Assembly: GCA_012976225.1 (NCBI GenBank)
Contig: JAAVVG010000040.1
Location: forward strand, 1-64,000
Source of the DNA: Golubevia sp. BC0850
Taxonomy: Eukaryota > Basidiomycota > Exobasidiomycetes > Golubeviales > Golubeviaceae
Direction: 5' to 3'
Length of the DNA: 64,000 nt
Shown: one piece after another, positions 22,660 to 35,130 of the stretch
Position numbering within the stretch: the stretch's first letter is position 1
Layout: each line of letters opens with the position of its first letter
Notes under the pieces: model-generated
What the model was told of the DNA's origin: nothing
The model's input: the letters and a program-made list of their open reading frames with translations, nothing else
The model's database searches: none
Translations under genes and position numbers: made by a program

Positions 22660-23545
22660 TTGATTGGTTTGTTGATATTATTTCCGAAATTAAAGACATA
22701 TTCATCGCAGAAATTTGCGACTGCGCTTTATAAATTGCATCGGAGTCCCACACTCTCCTCGCTTTGCACTTCGGATCAGATGTCGCGTGCGTAAAAAGCT
22801 ATCCATCATACCAAGCTCGTTATTTTATATATAAAGAAAAAAAAAAAAAAAGAAAAAAAGAAAAAAAAGCGCTTTTTTCCCATTCTTGGGTACCACTCGC
22901 TCCTCCCTCTTGGCCTCTTCCTCAATAAAAAAATAAAAATAAAATAAAATAAAATAAATCAACTTATTTTCTCTTTAACATTGTAAACTGTAAATTTCAA
23001 CTTTGTTTTTCAGGGTATCTAGATACTTGATTGCAATGGAATTCAACAGATTCGATTAAAAAAAAAAAAAAAAAAAAGTCTCGGGTATGCAATTGGTTCG
23101 ATGTATAAGTTTTTTTTGATTCAAACTTGAAACTTCAAACCTCAAATTTCAACCTTTGGCATTGTAAATCGTAAACTTTTAGCTTTTGGGTCATTTGATA
23201 TTTAGATACCTGACGGCTGACTGCAGAATGAGTTCCATTGATTTTTCCCTTCGTCTGGGTTTCACCCCCTTCCTAAAACTTTCATTGGATTCCAATTGTC
23301 AGATCCTTTGTGGTGACGAGGTTTTGATGAAAGGCTTCCGTCGCAATCGAAGCTGTGGAAACCAAGTCCCCTAATGGGGAGAGTGAGTCGATCTCTTCAA
23401 ACTGAATCTCCCAAATCTCAACCTCTCCACTCCCACCGTCGTCCTTCATTTAAGAATGATCTTCCTCGAAGATCCCATTCAAGCATTGAAACATATTAAA
23501 ATACAGGTCACCAATTCACCTCCCCAAAACCCGTCCTGTCACTGA
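22660..23545. other. AT-rich intergenic region with A-runs
   Basis: Poly-A-rich tracts at about 22838-22870, AAATAAAATA repeats near 22925-22960 and an A19 run near 23058. No gene recognised; 23186-23374 is an unsupported frame. The right end is the 3' side of the ASF1 gene. Confidence 0.5.
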
Positions 23546-25040
23546 TCAAACCTTGACCTCCTCAGCTCCAACCTTTTCCTTCTCCTGTGATGTTGCAGCA
23601 TCTCTCGAGGGTTCAGTTCTCGTCATTGAAGCTGTAGAAGCAGCAGCAGCAGCTACAGCAGCCATACTTTGAACAGGAGGTGGGACTCCAGAGGCTTCAT
23701 TTTGAAGTAGTGGTTGATTCGATTGGACGGCTGCTGATCCAGATGGTTCGTCCCTGAAATAAAAGGGAAAGAACAGGAAAATGGAGGGTTAGAGATGAGA
23801 GTTCGGCTTTGAGAATTGGTTGTATGCCAAAGCTTCAGGTTGCTGATCTATTTGGTTGAGATACTTGATCCACCTCGTATGCTTTCGATTCTTAACTCTC
23901 TTCGGACTCCGAAATCAAATGGTTTCAGTCCTCTTCTTCTCGTTGTGTTGGGAGAGAGGACCTTCAAACCACAATCTCCATCTTCATCGACCTCAATCCC
24001 CCCGCCTCTCCTCCAACCCAACGACCTTCCCCTATTCTCCCCTCAACTTTTGTCTTCATCTCCATACTGCTCCAAAGCCTTTCACTCACCAACTAATATT
24101 CAACCTCGTAACTCTAGGCTTTCCCACACTAACATCTCTAACCACTTTACTCAGATCCACCTCACTTGGAGGGTTCTCAATCAATTCTGGAGTTTCATAT
24201 TCGTTCCTCACGTAGTATCCTACTCTGATGAATTCGTTGTCTCTATAAGAAGCAGTCAGGAGGATGACTGTTAGGCCTAGTAGGTCGGAAGAAGGGATTC
24301 CTGAGGGAGAGGGAGCTGAGGCTTCAAATTCGAAGGAGTTGACGCCTGGGAGATAAGAGAGAAGTGAAGTGAAGAGAGCAATACGGAGCAGGAGGAGATA
24401 AGGTGAGAGTAGGGGAGAAGAGGAGAAGTGGGGGAAGGGAAGGAAGGTTAGTGGGGGAATTGGAGGGAATGGAGGACAAGCTTGTTTCTTCTCAGACTTT
24501 GGGTGTGTTCGTTCCACCTAGCACTAGATGATCTTTTGATGCATTCCTAAGTTATTCTCAATAGCTCTCCTTCTCCTACCAAAGTTATCTTTGCCTCCTT
24601 TTGCCAGCCCTCTCTCTTTCTCTCCTGTATGATCATCTACTTCCACTCTCCGAACTCACCAACAGGTACAGGACCGACCATACAATTATCCAATTCCTGA
24701 TCGAACTTTTCGTCATCTGCAGATCCTACGTAGATGAGTTTCCATTCGATGTCTGGTGAAGAGAAGGAAAAGAGCTGAGCGAAAGGTGCGAAGAGGGAAC
24801 AGAGACGCGTGAAATTGAGTGATGCTAACCTTCTTGTAATTCTGAGAGACATTCGAATGTGATTTTGAAGATGTATGGATCTGTTAGAAGAGAGGAGGGG
24901 AAGGGAAAGAGAGAAGGAGGAGGAGGAGGATCAGAAGGGTTGAGAGAGTAGTCGGTGAAGGTACTTGTCTTGGTTTGCTTACCATTGAATCTTGCGATTG
25001 GGTTAAGGATGTCAACGGATTGTAAATGAATTAAGGACAT
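23546..25040 (-). CDS. ASF1: histone chaperone ASF1
   Basis: Binds histone H3-H4 dimers and hands them to CAF-1 and HIRA-type assembly factors during replication and transcription. Five exons, 25040-24983, 24880-24840, 24752-24660, 24345-24090 and 23754-23546, 218 residues in frame. The conserved immunoglobulin-like core is plain: [97 protein letters not shown]. The tail after about residue 155 is alanine-, serine- and glutamate-rich, as in other fungi. It is divergent with the MICOS gene over 183 bp. Confidence 0.96.
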
Positions 25041-25223
25041 GCTGAGATGTTAATTGTTTGGGTAGAGTAGGGTAGCGAGTAGAGAAGAGGATTGCTGGAC
25101 GTAACGTGTTTGTGTTGACCTGGCGCGATTGAGGGAAGCCAGAATGTTCTAGACGTTCTTGCGCTCTTGCTGCTCTTCACTCCATCGCACCTTGATCTCA
25201 TTTCATCTTCTACTCCACTCAAG
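25041..25223. promoter_or_regulatory. shared divergent promoter ASF1 / MICOS subunit
   Basis: Only 183 bp separate the two start codons, so both genes must take their promoters from this interval. No TATA box was seen. Confidence 0.6.
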
Positions 25224-26652
25224 ATGTCATCTCAATCTCAGCAGAAGGTGAGTTTGTTTTACACCAGAACATCAACTTCAAAGTCTAATCATCTTAACCA
25301 ATGAAAGAACTCAAGATCTTTGAGCGAGCTAACCCTTCTTCTCTCCCATCCTGATTCTCATCTCGCAGCTGCCCATCTACCCAACTTCTCCACCTCAACC
25401 TCAATTAGTAGAATATCACACAGTATTGGAATCGCATGTTGGAGATGCTAGAAGGTCAATCTTAAACGCAAGTCAAGGTGCAAGGGATGGCTTGCAGGGT
25501 TTGGTTTCAAAGTGGATCGATGGCGAGAGGAAGGTTGAGAGTGAGTAACTCAAAAGAGATCGTGTACCAGCCGATCGGTTCAAAGAGTGCAAGAAATTCT
25601 TAAATGAGGAGCAGATTCTTTTCCGCACACAAATTGATGAGAGTCGTTATATGGAGAGAGGTAGAAAGAGAGGAACGGGGCAAGTAGGGAACAAGGAGGA
25701 ATGGGAGGATGTAGATCGGATCAAGGTTGAAGAGAAAAGGTGTTTGAATCCAGATTACTGTAATCTGGATTCAATCACAGAAAGAGGACTGCTGTTAAAA
25801 GAAGAGAGTACTAGCTTCTTTCAGTCTTGGAGATCCTTCCTGACCTCCAATTCCAAAACCTCCCAGTGTAATGGGAACTGAATGGGTTTCAAAGCACATA
25901 AGTGTGCACCTGATGTTCAAAAGATCCATCAAAATTCAAGATCTGATTGAAAAAACTATGTCGAGACAAAACGATTAGTAGCTGCTTCTTACTTTCTCTC
26001 CCCTCCCTTGCATCTTTTGGCTCTTGATTCGATCTCTTCCTCTGAAAGAAAACTGACCATCTGAATTCTTCCTCCTTCCGCTTCACCTTCTAGACCGAGT
26101 CAATTCTTTACTCCCAACCAACGAACCCTTAACTCCAGGACTCTTATATGTAGGAGTCGGAACTCTCGCAGGAAGTGTTTTCACAAGATATCGTAGGGAT
26201 CTTTCCAGATGATTCTCTCAAAATAAACGAGTTGACAAAAGCTCAAAACCTGAAGCTGAGAAAGAACAAGACCCAAAAGCTTAGACGTTTAAACCTCTCT
26301 TCCCTCCCTTCCCTCTCCCCCTCTCCTCTCTCTTTTCTTTCATCTACCCCTCTCCCTCTCAGGCGCCCTCCCCCTCCGTCTCCTAACTCCTCCAGCTCTC
26401 TTCTTCTTCCTCCTACCACGTACCAACCCTCACCTATCTCAAAACCTAGGGTCTTATTACAAGGAATTGGAATCTCAATACTTACCTTCTGGCATCAAGG
26501 AGACTAGAGAGAGCGTCTTTCAGAGTTGGAGGGATTTGAAAAGTAAGGTTGGAGAGGGTGTGAAAGGAGTTGAGGATGGAAGTAAGAAAGGCTGGGAGAA
26601 GGCTAAGGGAGAGGTTGAGGGAGTTACTGGATTGAAGGTTGGGGGGAAGTAG
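25224..26652 (+). CDS. MICOS complex subunit (apolipoprotein O/Mic26-27 family)
   Basis: Inner-membrane protein helping to form crista junctions. Exons 25224-25247, 25369-25543, 26094-26192 and 26363-26652 give 195 residues in phase. Seen: a short N terminus with LPIYPTSPPQPQLVEYHT, an amphipathic stretch (RDGLQGLVSKWIDGERKVE), the family core LTPGLLYVGVGTLAGSVFTRYR followed by a second hydrophobic segment ALPLRLLTPPALFFFLLP, then YYKELESQYLPSG and a lysine/glycine-rich C-terminal helix. The length fits Mic26/Mic27. The intron between exons 2 and 3 is 550 nt, the longest inferred in the window. Which of the two yeast paralogues it matches cannot be told. Confidence 0.85.
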
Positions 26653-27005
26653 AGAGAGGGATTGGGATGATGGAATGGAGAGAGGGAAAGGGAAAAGGGC
26701 GTATGATCTTTTTGAAATGAATAGATTTCGAATTTTGAGAGAAGGGATTGAGAGTAATACAGGGAGAGGGGGATTGCTATTTGATCTCTTGCTCTGGGAC
26801 TGACTGCAGATGCTTTTGAGAGAGTTCTTTGAACGAATTTATCAATCATGAAAACCAGGAAGCTACCTGATAAGACATCTGAAAAGGGAACGAAACTCTT
26901 GGATTGTGGACTCACGTCGGGTCGACAAAAAAAAAGGCTCTCTCTCTTCTCCCAGCCCAATCTCCACCCATTTCAAATCATCTTCAACCTGAAACGCCTT
27001 TCAGC
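26653..27005. other. intergenic, MICOS 3' end to CHORD promoter
   Basis: No gene seen. A short A-run lies near 26930. Confidence 0.5.
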
Positions 27006-28418
27006 ATGCCAATTTGCACTCGTAGATCCTGCGGTCAACGATTTGGATCCTCCACTCGATGCATTCATCATCCAGGTTCACCAGTTTTCCATGAAGGACA
27101 AAAATCTTGGTCCTGTTGTAAAGAGATTAACAAACCAGTTTTAGATTTCGATGATTTCATGAAAATCAAAGGTTGTAAAGAATTAGAAAGTCATAGTGAC
27201 GTTAAGTTACCTGTGGATATTCCCAAGGCTAAAGATGAGGGAATGATGAAGGGAGCTACAGTTGGGAAGGATGGGAAGGAAGTTTATGGTGCTCCACCGG
27301 GAGCAGGAGCTGGAGTGGCTGTTACTCAACCTATGATGACGATGAGTATGGGTAGTGGTAGTGGTAGTGGTAGTGCGAAAAAGAATGGGAGTGGGAATGG
27401 AGAGAAGGAACTTAAGAAAGAGGTGGAATTGGAAGAGGATCCTAAAGATAAGGAAGTCACCGAAGGGGCGGTTTGTAAACGAAATGGGTGTGGAAAAGTT
27501 TATAAGAAGGAAGAATTGGAAACTAGGAAAAGAAATATTGAAAGTGAAAGTTGTATGTTTCATAAAGGTAGTGCTATCTTTCACGAAGGAAGTAAGGTGA
27601 GTTGTGGAGATTGGAGGAGAGTCGCAGCTCGTAGGACATGGGTTTCAGGATAGTGATTACGAGCTTTCAATCATGCAATTTGATTTGGACAGAGCAATCC
27701 AAAACCATCATCATCAGAGCTTTCCATATCGACGAAGGAAGGGTGAGCTTATCTTCTATTCCTATCCTCTGCCCCCTCCCCCCCTCTTCTTTCGCTCAAT
27801 TCTTAGGGTTGGTCATGTTGTAAACGTCGAGTTCTAGATTTTAACGATTTCTTAACGATAGAGCCTTGCACCAAGTCCTCTAAAGGTCATTTGTTCATCG
27901 GAGCTCCTAAGCTAAACCCAGATGGTTCACTTTCAGAAGAAGAAGAAATCACTTGTAGAATGGATCATTATGAAACTCCAAATGAAATCAGATTGACGGT
28001 TTATGCCAAAGGGGTTGAGTTGGAGAAGAGTAAAATCGAGATGAAGGATGAAGAGGTAGGTTCCAGGTTCAGGTCATTTTCATCTTCATTTTGTCACTCT
28101 TTTGAAGAAATCTCTTCGGCGGTTAGACAAGCTCTTACTGACCTTCTCTTGTTCTCTTTCTTTTTCGTGTGAAACATGGTGCAGGTTCTCTTTTCATTAT
28201 CTCTACCTCCAGCTCCTTCCTCTACAACTCCACGTAGATTCAAAAAAGTTCTACTTCCATTCGCAACTATCGATGCTGAAACTTCAAGCTTCAACGTTAC
28301 TAAATTTAAGGTGGACGTGGTTTTGATTAAAAAAGTTAAAGGGATTAGTTGGCCAATTTTGGAAAGACAGGAAGATGGTAAGAAGGTTGGCATGGGAAGT
28401 ACTTTTGGCAGGGAATGA
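27006..28418 (+). CDS. CHORD- and CS-domain co-chaperone (CHP1/RAR1-like)
   Basis: Three exons (27006-27596, 27807-28055, 28185-28418) give 357 residues. Two zinc-binding CHORD domains are visible: the first from RRSCGQRFGSSTRCIHHPG through SPVFHEGQKSWSCC to MKIKGC, the second from CKRNGCGKVYKKEELETR through SCMFHKGSAIFHEGSKGWSC to FLTIEPC. They are joined by a Gly/Ser-rich linker. A CS domain follows (EIRLTVYAKGVELEKSKIE through KVDVVLIKKVKGISWP). Proteins of this design work with Hsp90 and Sgt1 as co-chaperones. The exon 1 junction restores the conserved GWSCC, which supports the model. Confidence 0.93.
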
Positions 28419-28592
28419 AGAATGCAAATAAAACGAAAGAGTAGGAATAAAATAAATCTAGAAAGAGAAGGACTTTTTCGCGTGATGGGAAAGGGAGTGA
28501 AGTTAATTTAGAAGAGATTTAGAAGGAGTGAGAAAAGTGAGAACTTTGAAACTCAGCGAGAAAACTCTGATCGTTCCACTCTCTTCTCTCTC

Positions 28593-29786
28593 TCAAAAGT
28601 ATTTCTCCATGTAAACCTTATGAACCCCACATTCCTTCCCTCCCTCGTCAATCTCCTCCAATTCCTTCTCACTCAATTCCACCTCATTGCCCTTTCCAAC
28701 TTCGAACAAATCCAAATATTCTCTAGCTCTCTCTGGTTTTGAAGTGGTAGTAGTGATTAGACCTTCACTCCTCTGAGCAGCCCATTTAAGTAAAACTCCA
28801 CCTTCAGAAATCGAATGAACTTTGCCGATGCGAGTAACTATTGGTTGTAGAGGTGAACATTTCTCTTTAATTGAAGTGATTGGAGAGAGTTGAGAATAGG
28901 TCATCACTTTTATGTTTTCACGTTTCATGAGGGGTAGGAGAGAAGCGTATTGTGGGGAGTGGTGGAGGGAAGGGTTCTGGGGGTTTTGGGGAGGAGAGAA
29001 AGAGGGTGAGAGGTGAGTTAGGATGAGGACTTTGGGGAATGGGGCATAGAGTATAGATGAAGGTGGAAGAAAGCTAGCGACTCACATATTCGATTTGGTT
29101 GATCTCGATCTTGTGCTTTGGATTTGAAGCTAGAACTTCCTCAATATCAGAAGCCAACCCTGTGCAAAGATGAAAGAGAGCGGCAGAGTAGGGTGAGTAC
29201 AGTCAAAACGAACAAAATCTCCCCTCTCATTCCGATCCTAAATTTTGTACCCCTCTCCCAACTCACAATTAGATACCCCTATAGCCTTAGTGATCCCATC
29301 ATCCTTCAATTTCTCCATTTGTTTCCAAGCTTCAACGTTTGTTGGTAAACCATCTTTGCCTCTGGGAGGTAAATGTAGCAATAAACAGTCCAAGTAATCA
29401 CATTGTAAATCTTCCAATTCTTTCCTCCCACCTTTTGCAATGTCTTTCATTCCATTAGAGCCCATCTTGGTTAAGATGAAGAAATCTGAACGAGGGATTC
29501 CTGAAGAGAGGGCAGAAGCAATGGCATCTCCACATGACTTCTCGTTCGCATACACTTCAGCAGCGTCGATATGACGAAAACCTTGTTGAATTGCCATTGA
29601 AACTTCTTTGGTGCATGGCGCTCCGTAACGCGCGGTTCCAGTTCCTGTGAAGGGAGAATGAGAGAAGTGGAGGGGGATGAGAACGAACGAAGAGAAGATG
29701 AAGAACTGAGTTGGAAGTTACTTACCGTAGGCGAGTAGTCCTGGTAGAGCGCCAGATGACAACTTGATTGTAGCAATTGAGGTCAT
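28593..29786 (-). CDS. aldo-keto reductase
   Basis: NADPH-dependent carbonyl reductase of the AKR superfamily. Exons 29786-29726, 29644-29267, 29159-29086 and 28976-28593 give 298 residues. Catalytic and binding features: GFRHIDAAEVYANEKSCGDA (catalytic Asp and Tyr), FFILTKMG (Lys), LDCLLLHLPP (His), GVSN, and NQIEY. The C-terminal part has GGVLLKWAAQRSEGLITTTT for the cofactor phosphate and a final helix. The second-exon end joins as SNWLASDIEEVL, a little unlike common AKRs. The substrate cannot be read from sequence. Confidence 0.92.
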
Positions 29787-30185
29787 TTTAGACGTTGGAT
29801 GTTGGATTATGTTAAGAAAGGAAGAAGAAATGTTCTACAATCTTGTACAGCTTCTTATACTTTTCGTCTCTCCGCCCGACAATACCGAAGGGATTTAACG
29901 CTCTTTTATCCATCTCGATTTTCTTCTTCTCTCCCAACCTCTACCCTCATTACACCTTCTTCAACAATCGTAAGTAGATGCTTTAGTTTCTAAACAGACC
30001 GTCTTCCCGCCTCAAGCTCTTCCCGCCTCAAGCAAGCACACGCCCCGTCACCAAAGCGCACGTGTGTCCTTCTCTGGTGCCGTCAGGAAACGCTAGTTCC
30101 CCTTGAAATGCCTTAAGAGCTCTGGTTTCCTTTCGAACAGTCCGAAACGTTCTTCATCTCCTCCTAAAAGATCAAATTCTTGAAG
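29787..30185. promoter_or_regulatory. divergent intergenic region AKR / GH92
   Basis: 399 bp between divergent start codons. A GC-richer patch with a CCGCCTCAAGC repeat occurs near 30007-30032. No TATA box was seen. Confidence 0.4.
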
Positions 30186-31521
30186 ATGTACTCCCCCTTC
30201 TTCATTATAGGTTGCCTCTTCGCTCTCTCAGTACAAGGGCAACAACAATCTTTCATATCTGGGTTTCCACTCAATTCCCAGTACAAGGTGAAAGAGAGCA
30301 GCAACGCAAATCCTGAAGTAGATTATGCTCAATGGGTCAATAATTTTGCTGGAACTGAGGGAGGTGGCAAGTGAGTTGGCTGAAAGATAGGGGGAGAATG
30401 GGAGCTCTGACCATTTACTTGAGCGCTCATACCTCGTATTCACTATTTCATGTCTTTTTCTCGCATTTCAGTGCATTCCCAGGAGCCACTCTTCCATATG
30501 GAGCCGTCAAAGTCGGAATCGATACGCTCTCGACCTCTTCTGCTCTTTCAGGATGGACACCGAATGGAAAAGTCTCTGCGGTTTCTTTAATGCACTTAAG
30601 TGGTACAGGTGGTACACCAAAATACGGAGTAGTCAGTCAACTACCTCTAGTGGGAGACATCTCTTCTCTAAACCTGGGAGACAATTCAACCTATTCTCAA
30701 GAACGTATCTCAAAAGATTTAGCTTCTCCTGGATTGTTTCAGACTTTCTTACCAAAAGTTGAGGTTTCAATGACAGCAACTCAACATACTGGATTTATTC
30801 GTTATAGCAAAACAAGTGATAAGAATGATGAACAGCTTCATATCTTAGTCGATGCATCTCATTTCCTTCCTGCTTTTAGTGGAGAGGTTAAGTTTACTCA
30901 GAAATATGAAGGCTCGAGAATCGAAGTTAAGGAGGATGGAAGTTATATTGGAAATGGAAGTTTCTCAGGCGGTTGGAACAGAAGTCCTAAATGGACGATT
31001 TATTTCTGTGGAAAGTTTTCGGAAACTCCTTCTCATTCTTCGACTTTTATTACTTCAAGACCACACTCAGCCCAAGCCCCTGAACTCCAGCCTTCTGAAG
31101 AGATGCCCACTCAAACTGGTGGAAGTGATCAAGGAGTTGGAGCTTTATTCTCTTGGAACGAAACTGACGTCCTGACAAGTCGAATTGGAGTTTCTTGGAT
31201 CTCTACTGATAAAGCTTGCTCTTTCTTAGACAACGAACTTCCTCAAGACTCAGATTTCGATCAAGTCTCAACACACGCAAGGAAAACTTGGAATGGCGAG
31301 GTTCTTAGCAAGATGCAACTCCCAGAACAAGATGGGATTAGTGAAGATCATAGAAGTTTACTGTATACTTCTCTTTATAATCATGCTGTTTTGCCTTCTA
31401 ATAGAACTGGTGAGAATCCAGACTGGGAGAGTGATGAACCTTATTACGACGAGTGAGTCTTGGTTTCCCTCTTGATCGAGCTTCTCTTGAAACCGCCCCG
31501 GGGGGGGGGGGGCGAAATATA

Positions 31522-31563
<42 letters not shown>

Positions 31564-33101
31564 CTTCAGTTTCTACACAATCTGGGATACTTTTCGATCT
31601 GGTTATTCACTCATGAATCTACTTTATGCTGAGCGCTATGTTGAAATTCTGCGTTCCCTCATCGACACTTGGAGGCACGACGGTTTCTATCCAGGTGAGC
31701 ATTTCGAGAGAAAAGCAGGGGTTTGACTGCATCTAAGGGCTCATCTGACGATTCTCTTCCCTGCTAATCTCAGATGGAAGATCCTCAAACTACAATGGAC
31801 GAACTCAAGGAGGTAGCAACGCAGACAATCTTTTCGGCGACGCCTACGTGAAAGGTCTATCGACCGAACCTTCAATCAATTGGCAGAATGCATTCTCAGG
31901 AATGTTAACCGACGCTGAAGTAGTCCCTCCAAATACAAACGACTCGGATTCTCCAGAATCTTCAACAAAAGAAGGTAGAGGTGCTTTACCAGATTGGCTT
32001 CAGTACTCTTACATCACTCCCAACTTCACAAGAGCGGTTTCTAGATCAGTAGAATATTCAGTCAATGATTATTCTTTAGCTCTAGTTTCTAAAGGGTTGG
32101 GAAACGAGACTGCTTCTCAGAAGTATTTGAAGAGAAGTGAAAACTGGAAAAATCAGTGGAACGATGAGTATGAGAGTTTGGGATTCAAAGGTTTCGTTGG
32201 ACCTAGAAATGCAGATGGAAGTTATGTTCCTCAGCATAAGCTGGCTGGACCTGTGGAGAGTTTTTCGGGGTACTGGGGTGATCCAGCCTATGAGGCTACG
32301 TTATGGGAATACTCGTTTGGGTTCCCTCACGACGTTGCTGGATTAATCGAGAAGATGGGAGGAAGAGATCAGTTCGTCAAAAGACTTGATACTTCGATGG
32401 AGAGATCCTTACTTGGAATTGGAAATGAGCCCTCTTTCTTGACCCCTTATTTGGTGAGTTGGTAGTGTTTGCAGCGTTTCTGGCTAGATTTGAAAGTCAG
32501 AAATTGAAGTTGACAACCGAGCACTGAGCCATTCTTTTCTTTCTGCAACAGTACAACTACGCCGGAAAATCGCAGTGGAAGACGGTCGACGCCATTCAAT
32601 CTATCTTATCTAACAATTACACTTCGGGCAGCTCTGCTTATCCCGGAAACACTGACGCCGGCGCTCTTCCTGGTAGCGTATCGCCATCCTTTGGAGTCGA
32701 AGTTCGAAGCAATACGTTTCTGACCGTCTTGTTCATCTTCTCTCTTGTCCTCAGCCTACCTTCTCTTCGGATACATGGGTCTTTACCCAGTAGTCCCATC
32801 TCCCATCTATCTAGTCGCCTCTCCGACTTTCTCTTCTCTGAACGTTCAGCTTCAAACTTCAACCAAGTCTCAATCTGGCTCCGTTCTTTCAATCCTCAAG
32901 ACAGGCTCAACTTCTGGCAAGTACGTCCAATCGTTCTCCTTGAATGGACTCAAATTGAATCGATCTTGGATCCATCACAACGAGATCAAGAATGGTGGAA
33001 AGTTGGAATTTGAAATGGGAGACGAACAAGTTGAATGGGACGACGGAGAACTTCCTCCCAGCTCCAGCACTAGTAAAGATGGCTTGAGCTTCGAGATCTG
33101 A
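30186..33101 (+). CDS. secreted alpha-1,2-mannosidase, GH92 family
   Basis: Calcium-dependent exo-mannosidase. Six exons: 30186-30370, 30472-31452, 31570-31694, 31774-32453, 32552-32672 and 32755-33101, 812 residues in frame. A signal peptide is present (MYSPFFIIGCLFALSVQGQ). Family segments: GTEGGGNAFPGATLPYGAVK near residue 60, VSLMHLSGTGGTPKYG, FYTIWDTFRSGYSLMNLL, GGSNADNLFGDAYVKG, KLAGPVESFSGYWGDPAYEA, EYSFGFPHDVAGLIEKMG, and the end YLLFGYMGLYPVVPSPIY. Several N-glycosylation sites are visible. Length matches the family (about 750-800). It probably trims mannans of host, prey or its own wall; which one is inference. Confidence 0.95.
31500..31556 (+). repeat. G13 run and (CT)16 microsatellite inside a GH92 intron
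   Basis: The second GH92 intron contains a run of 13 G at 31500-31512 and, twelve bases later, 16 CT units (31525-31556) that form most of its polypyrimidine tract before the CAG acceptor. Confidence 0.9.
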
Positions 33102-33149
33102 TGGACTGATCTGATGGAACATCTGTGTCATTTAAACCTACACTCTATC

Positions 33150-33375
33150 TTTAGAATCTCATCTCATAGCAAGACATTGTCTTACATTCTTGGACGAGTT
33201 CCTGCAACAAGAAATTCTGAGTTAGTTGAACACACTTCTCTGGACTCTGACATGATCGCTGACCTCCAAAGCTACAACGCGAATCTTGAATCGTTTATTC
33301 TCTCTGCATTCAACTGCAGTGAAACTCGGGACTGATGGTAAGTAAACGACGATCTCGACCCAGTCTTCCCTTCCT
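33150..33375 (-). pseudogene. relic of the tandem ubiquitin-like gene
   Basis: Minus-strand translation of about 33375-33230 reads EIVVYLPSVPSFTAVECREN then VVALEVSDHVR, aligning with EIVDYFSLVLSFTVVKYRDN and VVALEVSDHVR from 51.2-51.1 kb. The match stops on both sides. It lies in the gap between the GH92 and Trm5 stop codons, so it is a stray fragment. Confidence 0.7.
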
Positions 33376-33382
33376 ATTTCTT

Positions 33383-35130
33383 TCATTCATCGAACAAGAT
33401 TTCCCTAGTCAACCTGAAGGTAAGACAATACATGTCTTTATTAGGAGCTACAGCTCTAACCAAATGAAGCTCCAATTCTGGAGTCGGTTCTGGATCTGAA
33501 GGAGGTCTCAGAGCTTGAGAAGAGTCGGAAGGTATCGAGAGGTAGTAGTTTGCTCGCTGTTGAGAAGAGCAGGAGAACAGGTGTAAGCCGAAGAATGAAC
33601 GAGAAAGATTAAGAAAGGAAGAAGGTAAAGGCGGGATGGGTCAGCCGAGAGAGCAGTGTCGTCTCTGCCTCCTATTTGAAACCCTCCTCTCAGTTCAACA
33701 GAGCTGTCAAAGAAAGTTAAACCCACCTTACAGACGTCTTCCCAGCTCTTCTCTTCAGTCTCCGTCTCCTTAGTGAAACAATGAACATGAACCACAGGGA
33801 ATTCATTTCCATAATCTGTTCTCCTTCGTTTAAGTTCTTTCTCCAATTCATCTCCTACCTTCTCCCTCAAAGAGACGAAAGAACCTCGAAAATTTCCTAG
33901 AAAAGTCAAAGCTGAATCTGGAAGGTTTAAGATGTAATGATCTGGGATAAGGGAGAGATTCCGCTGAGCTTCGTTTGCTGTTGAGGTTACTGTCGAGGTA
34001 GATGAATTTGTACTTGCTGCTAGTAGATCCAATTTAGCACAATTTGAATCTTTTATCGATAAATCCTCTAACTTCTCCTCAAGATTTTCCACTCCATTCA
34101 ATTCTTTTTTCTCCCGGCCTCTATCCAACCTCCTCCTCTTATCCGCCTTCTTCCTCTCTCTCTCCTCCTCTTCATCCAATTTCCAACTTTCCTTCTTCCC
34201 CATTCCTTTCCTCTCTCCCTCAAGTTTCGTTTCCCAAACCATTTCCGGCGCTCTCTTAATGAAGTCATCTCCCCCAACATTTTCCACCACTTTTATTCTA
34301 TCCCTAACAACCCCACCATTCCCCTCTTTCCCTCTCTTCAAACCTTCAAAACTCTTTGGATTCAAATCATTTGAGAAAACCCATCCACCATTTTTAGCGG
34401 TTGGTAAACTAAAAGGTCCAACACCAGCCATACAATCCACTAAAACTTCCCCAGGAAGTATCTTCTCAACTAATCGTCCATGTTCAGTACTTAATCTCGA
34501 ATTCCAATAAACTTCTCTAAAATCAAAGTTGAATTTACATCCACCTTCATTTACTTCGACTTGAAATTTCGCTTTTCCTCCTATGAGTTCCATTTTGAAG
34601 AATCGGAAGACTGTGTCTATTGAATCTAATTTGTTGACAACGGTGGTGATTGAAGGGTTCTTGGCTAGAATTAATGATGCAATGAAATATTTGTAGGGTA
34701 GGAATTGAGTTCGAAGGTTTAAATGGGCTAGATGACCGGTTGTGGTGAAAGAGGTTGGAACTCCACCTGAGGAAGAAAGGAGTGGTAAAGGTAGGACTGA
34801 GTGGAGGATTTGTTCCATTGTGAAATGGGAGAATGTGATCGGAATGGAATGGGGGAGTAAGGAGTAGGTTGATGAGGAGAGGAGAGATTGGAGTTCAGGT
34901 GGGAGAGATGAGGTCTCGATTTCGAGAGAAGTCGAAGTGGAACTTGAGGAGGTGGGGACCGGAAGGTTTAATTGAAGTATTCGTTTTGTTGGATCTTTGG
35001 ATGGATCTGGATGAATCGGTGTGACTTTTGGAGATGAGAATATGAGGCTGAGAGAGATGAAGGGTAGAAAGGATGGATGAAAATGACAGACGAGAAGAGG
35101 CTGGTGGAAGTGCCGAGAAACCATTTGCAT
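33383..35130 (-). CDS. TRM5: tRNA (guanine37-N1)-methyltransferase Trm5
   Basis: Puts the N1-methyl group on G37 of tRNAs, in cytosol and mitochondria, using S-adenosylmethionine. A long exon (about 35130-33727) joins through a GTGGGT donor to a last exon 33556-33383. Seen: HLAHLNLRTQFLPYKYFI, YWNSRLSTEHGRLVEKI, the SAM-binding DCMAGVGPFSLPTA, NDLNPKSFEGL, the catalytic NLPDSALTFLGNFRG (NLP motif), FPVVHVHCF, and the terminal HLVRAVAPNKDMYCLTFRL. An Arg/Lys/Glu-rich insert sits before the NLP motif. The true N terminus is unsettled: the usual head (LDR-x-F region) was not found, so an upstream exon or another start, for example ATG at 35179, is possible. Confidence 0.9.

Noticed and set aside
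27207-27584. 125-codon minus-strand frame
   Set aside because: Shadow of the CHORD gene; its His/Thr run comes from the Gly/Ser linker read backwards.
31500-31556. CT repeat as a CRISPR-like or regulatory array
   Set aside because: A simple dinucleotide microsatellite within an intron; no spacers.
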